Below, one piece after another: positions 62,699 through 64,000 of a stretch of DNA of 64,000 nt. The stretch spans positions 1 to 64,000 of the forward strand of contig JAXLQU010000002.1 of NCBI GenBank assembly GCA_046331425.1, given 5' to 3'. The translations under genes were made by a program, and so were the position numbers. This DNA comes from JANNUT01 sp046331425 (GTDB taxonomy: Bacteria; Acidobacteriota; Polarisedimenticolia; J045). The notes under the pieces are model-generated. The model had not been told where the DNA came from, did not search any database, and saw only the letters and a program-made list of their open reading frames with translations. Each line of letters starts with the position of its first letter. The first letter of the stretch is position 1.

Positions 62699-64000
62699 AT
62701 GCGCGTTGGCTTCCTGGCCGTGCTGTGCTTGTTGTGCTCGTTTGTGCTGGCGTCCGCCCAAACCTTCGTCGATACCGGCCACACGGTCGCGCTCGATGCG
62801 AAACGGGGCGCGGACAAGCGGGTCGATTACGCCTCGCTGCTGACGCTGGGGCCGTGGGATGACCGCAACTACACGTTGACGCTGGAGGACCTGGCGATCC
62901 TGGCGCCCAACGAGGCTGAGCAACTCGCGGCGATACCCGCTTTCTTCCGTGTGGAAATGCGCAAGGCGCAGCCGGGAATGCCTCGCACCGGGCCAGGTCA
63001 ATACCCGCGTCACGCGTTTCCGATCTTCATGCAGATGTTCGGTGGGTACACCGTCGACGGGGTCAAGTATCGCCGCGCCGAACGTGTCGGCGATCGCTAC
63101 CTTGTCGTGCTCGACCCAACAGCGACTTCCAACGAGCCGGACGCAGGGCAGGACTTCGTTTCCGGCGAGGTGCGAATCAGCACGCCGGTTGGCGGCGCTG
63201 AATCGGCGATCAAGATCAGCCCTGTCGACCCGAACAAGGTAATCGCCGGCACGATCGGACCGGTCACCAATCAGGACATGTGGTACTCGACCAACGGCGG
63301 CAGCACCTGGACGCGTGTCTCGTTGCCGCTCGGTGGATCCGGTGGCGATCCGGCCGTCGACTGGTCGTCCAACGGCAGCTTCGCCTACACCACCACGCTG
63401 GGTAACTGCGGATTCAGCGGCTGCCAAGTCTGGTTTTATCGCTCCGCCAACGGCGGCCAAACATGGACGAGCCTCGAGTCTGTGACGCCCGGTGACCCGC
63501 GTCGCGAATTCGGTTCCGGCGCCGACAAGGAATACATCCATGTCGACAAGGCGGCGGGATCGCCGTTCAAGGATCGGATCTACATCTGCTGGCATCAGAA
63601 CAACGTGCAGTTCTTCGCCCGCTCCGCCGACTCGGGCAATACATTCACCACATCGTCGTTCCCCACGACCAGCGATGAGCGAGGCATCGGCAGCGACATC
63701 GCGACCGGACCCAACGGTCACGTCTACTACATTTGGCCCGGGATCAATAACAAGACGATGCGCGTGCGCAAGTCGACCGATGGCGGTGCGACCTTCAGTG
63801 CTACCTCGACCGTGATCGCGAACACGCAAGACTCCTACGACTTCGCGTTGCCGGCGATGGAGAGCCGTCGCGCCTTCATGTATGTCTCCGCCGATGCCGA
63901 TCTCGGCAGCGGTCCATTCGGCGGCAGCATCTACGCGGCCTGGACCGACAACACCGGCCCCGAACAGAGCACACCGGCCAACAATCACGGCCGAATCCAA
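62699..64000 (+). CDS. Secreted Asp-box (BNR/sialidase-like) protein, cut by window end
   Basis: 434 codons without a stop up to the window edge. Signal peptide MRVGFLAVLCLLCSFVLASA; TTGGAGGGG lies just upstream of the ATG. Four Asp-box motifs (S-x-[DN]-x-G-x-T-[WF]) are visible: STNGGSTWTR, SANGGQTWTS, SADSGNTFTT and STDGGATFSA, each on a propeller blade. This indicates a sialidase-fold propeller; Asp boxes alone do not prove hydrolase activity, and no Arg triad could be assigned. Probably an extracellular or surface protein. Confidence 0.85.
   Translation, partial: MRVGFLAVLCLLCSFVLASAQTFVDTGHTVALDAKRGADKRVDYASLLTLGPWDDRNYTLTLEDLAILAPNEAEQLAAIPAFFRVEMRKAQPGMPRTGPGQYPRHAFPIFMQMFGGYTVDGVKYRRAERVGDRYLVVLDPTATSNEPDAGQDFVSGEVRISTPVGGAESAIKISPVDPNKVIAGTIGPVTNQDMWYSTNGGSTWTRVSLPLGGSGGDPAVDWSSNGSFAYTTTLGNCGFSGCQVWFYRSANGGQTWTSLESVTPGDPRREFGSGADKEYIHVDKAAGSPFKDRIYICWHQNNVQFFARSADSGNTFTTSSFPTTSDERGIGSDIATGPNGHVYYIWPGINNKTMRVRKSTDGGATFSATSTVIANTQDSYDFALPAMESRRAFMYVSADADLGSGPFGGSIYAAWTDNTGPEQSTPANNHGRIQ

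Noticed and set aside
62399..64000. 533-codon minus-strand frame
   Set aside because: Antisense to the Asp-box protein, whose signal peptide and repeats are convincing.

Overview
The window is a GC-rich (visibly above 60%) chromosomal segment of a Gram-negative, probably free-living heterotroph. Several gene types appear together: eukaryotic-type Ser/Thr kinases fused to TPR or TolB-like propellers, CSLREA/beta-helix and thrombospondin-3 proteins, CHAT-TPR and Asp-box proteins, and an E1-alpha/E1-beta/E2/E3 pyruvate dehydrogenase operon. This mix is typical of Acidobacteriota (Thermoanaerobaculia-like) and some Lysobacterales. I cannot choose between them from sequence alone.

Layout. 1-6.3 kb: housekeeping genes (pabB, ferritin, an MFS transporter, a frameshifted glucokinase, a secreted unknown, a TPR-zincin protein). 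6.3-13.6 kb (minus strand): a zinc-ribbon response regulator, then a tightly packed set of a LysM-M23 lipoprotein, a HEAT protein, a G-D-rich solenoid protein and a winged-helix/TPR membrane regulator. 13.8-22.2 kb (plus): a giant beta-helix surface protein (frameshifted) and a CHAT-TPR protein. 22.2-26.6 kb: an S41-type protease, an anti-sigma/ECF sigma pair, a 14-bp tandem repeat and a cyclic-2,3-diphosphoglycerate-synthetase-like GTPase. 27-29.2 kb: a decayed HNH endonuclease gene.

The most unusual stretch is 29.4-46.4 kb, a type I-G (formerly I-U) CRISPR-Cas locus. It runs cas4-cas1 fusion, cas2, leader, 35-repeat array, a stop-interrupted excisionase-like regulator with operator-like repeats, cas3 (helicase then HD), a GSU0052-type subunit, cas7/csb1 and a cas5-cas6 fusion/csb2. 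The effector genes overlap by 1-4 bases. About 4 kb upstream lies a relic copy: the C-terminal half of cas1, a cas2 remnant with a lost start codon, and one orphan degenerate repeat. A 919-codon SEC-C protein gene sits between the relic and the live locus.

46.8-54.7 kb: a PQQ-type propeller protein, two divergent Ser/Thr kinases and a YjbR-like protein. 54.9-57.2 kb: a lipoate-ligase-like protein, a broken M64 peptidase and a cluster of REP-like palindromes. 57.2-62.1 kb: the pyruvate dehydrogenase operon (minus strand). The window ends in a secreted Asp-box (sialidase-like) protein cut off by the boundary.

A caution that affects interpretation: several otherwise well-conserved genes carry pairs of nearby or compensating frameshifts (glk, the beta-helix protein, the lipoate ligase, HNH, M64), and several CRISPR repeats lack single bases. 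Either many genes are decaying or the assembly has residual indel errors. Frameshift and amber findings should be read with that in mind.
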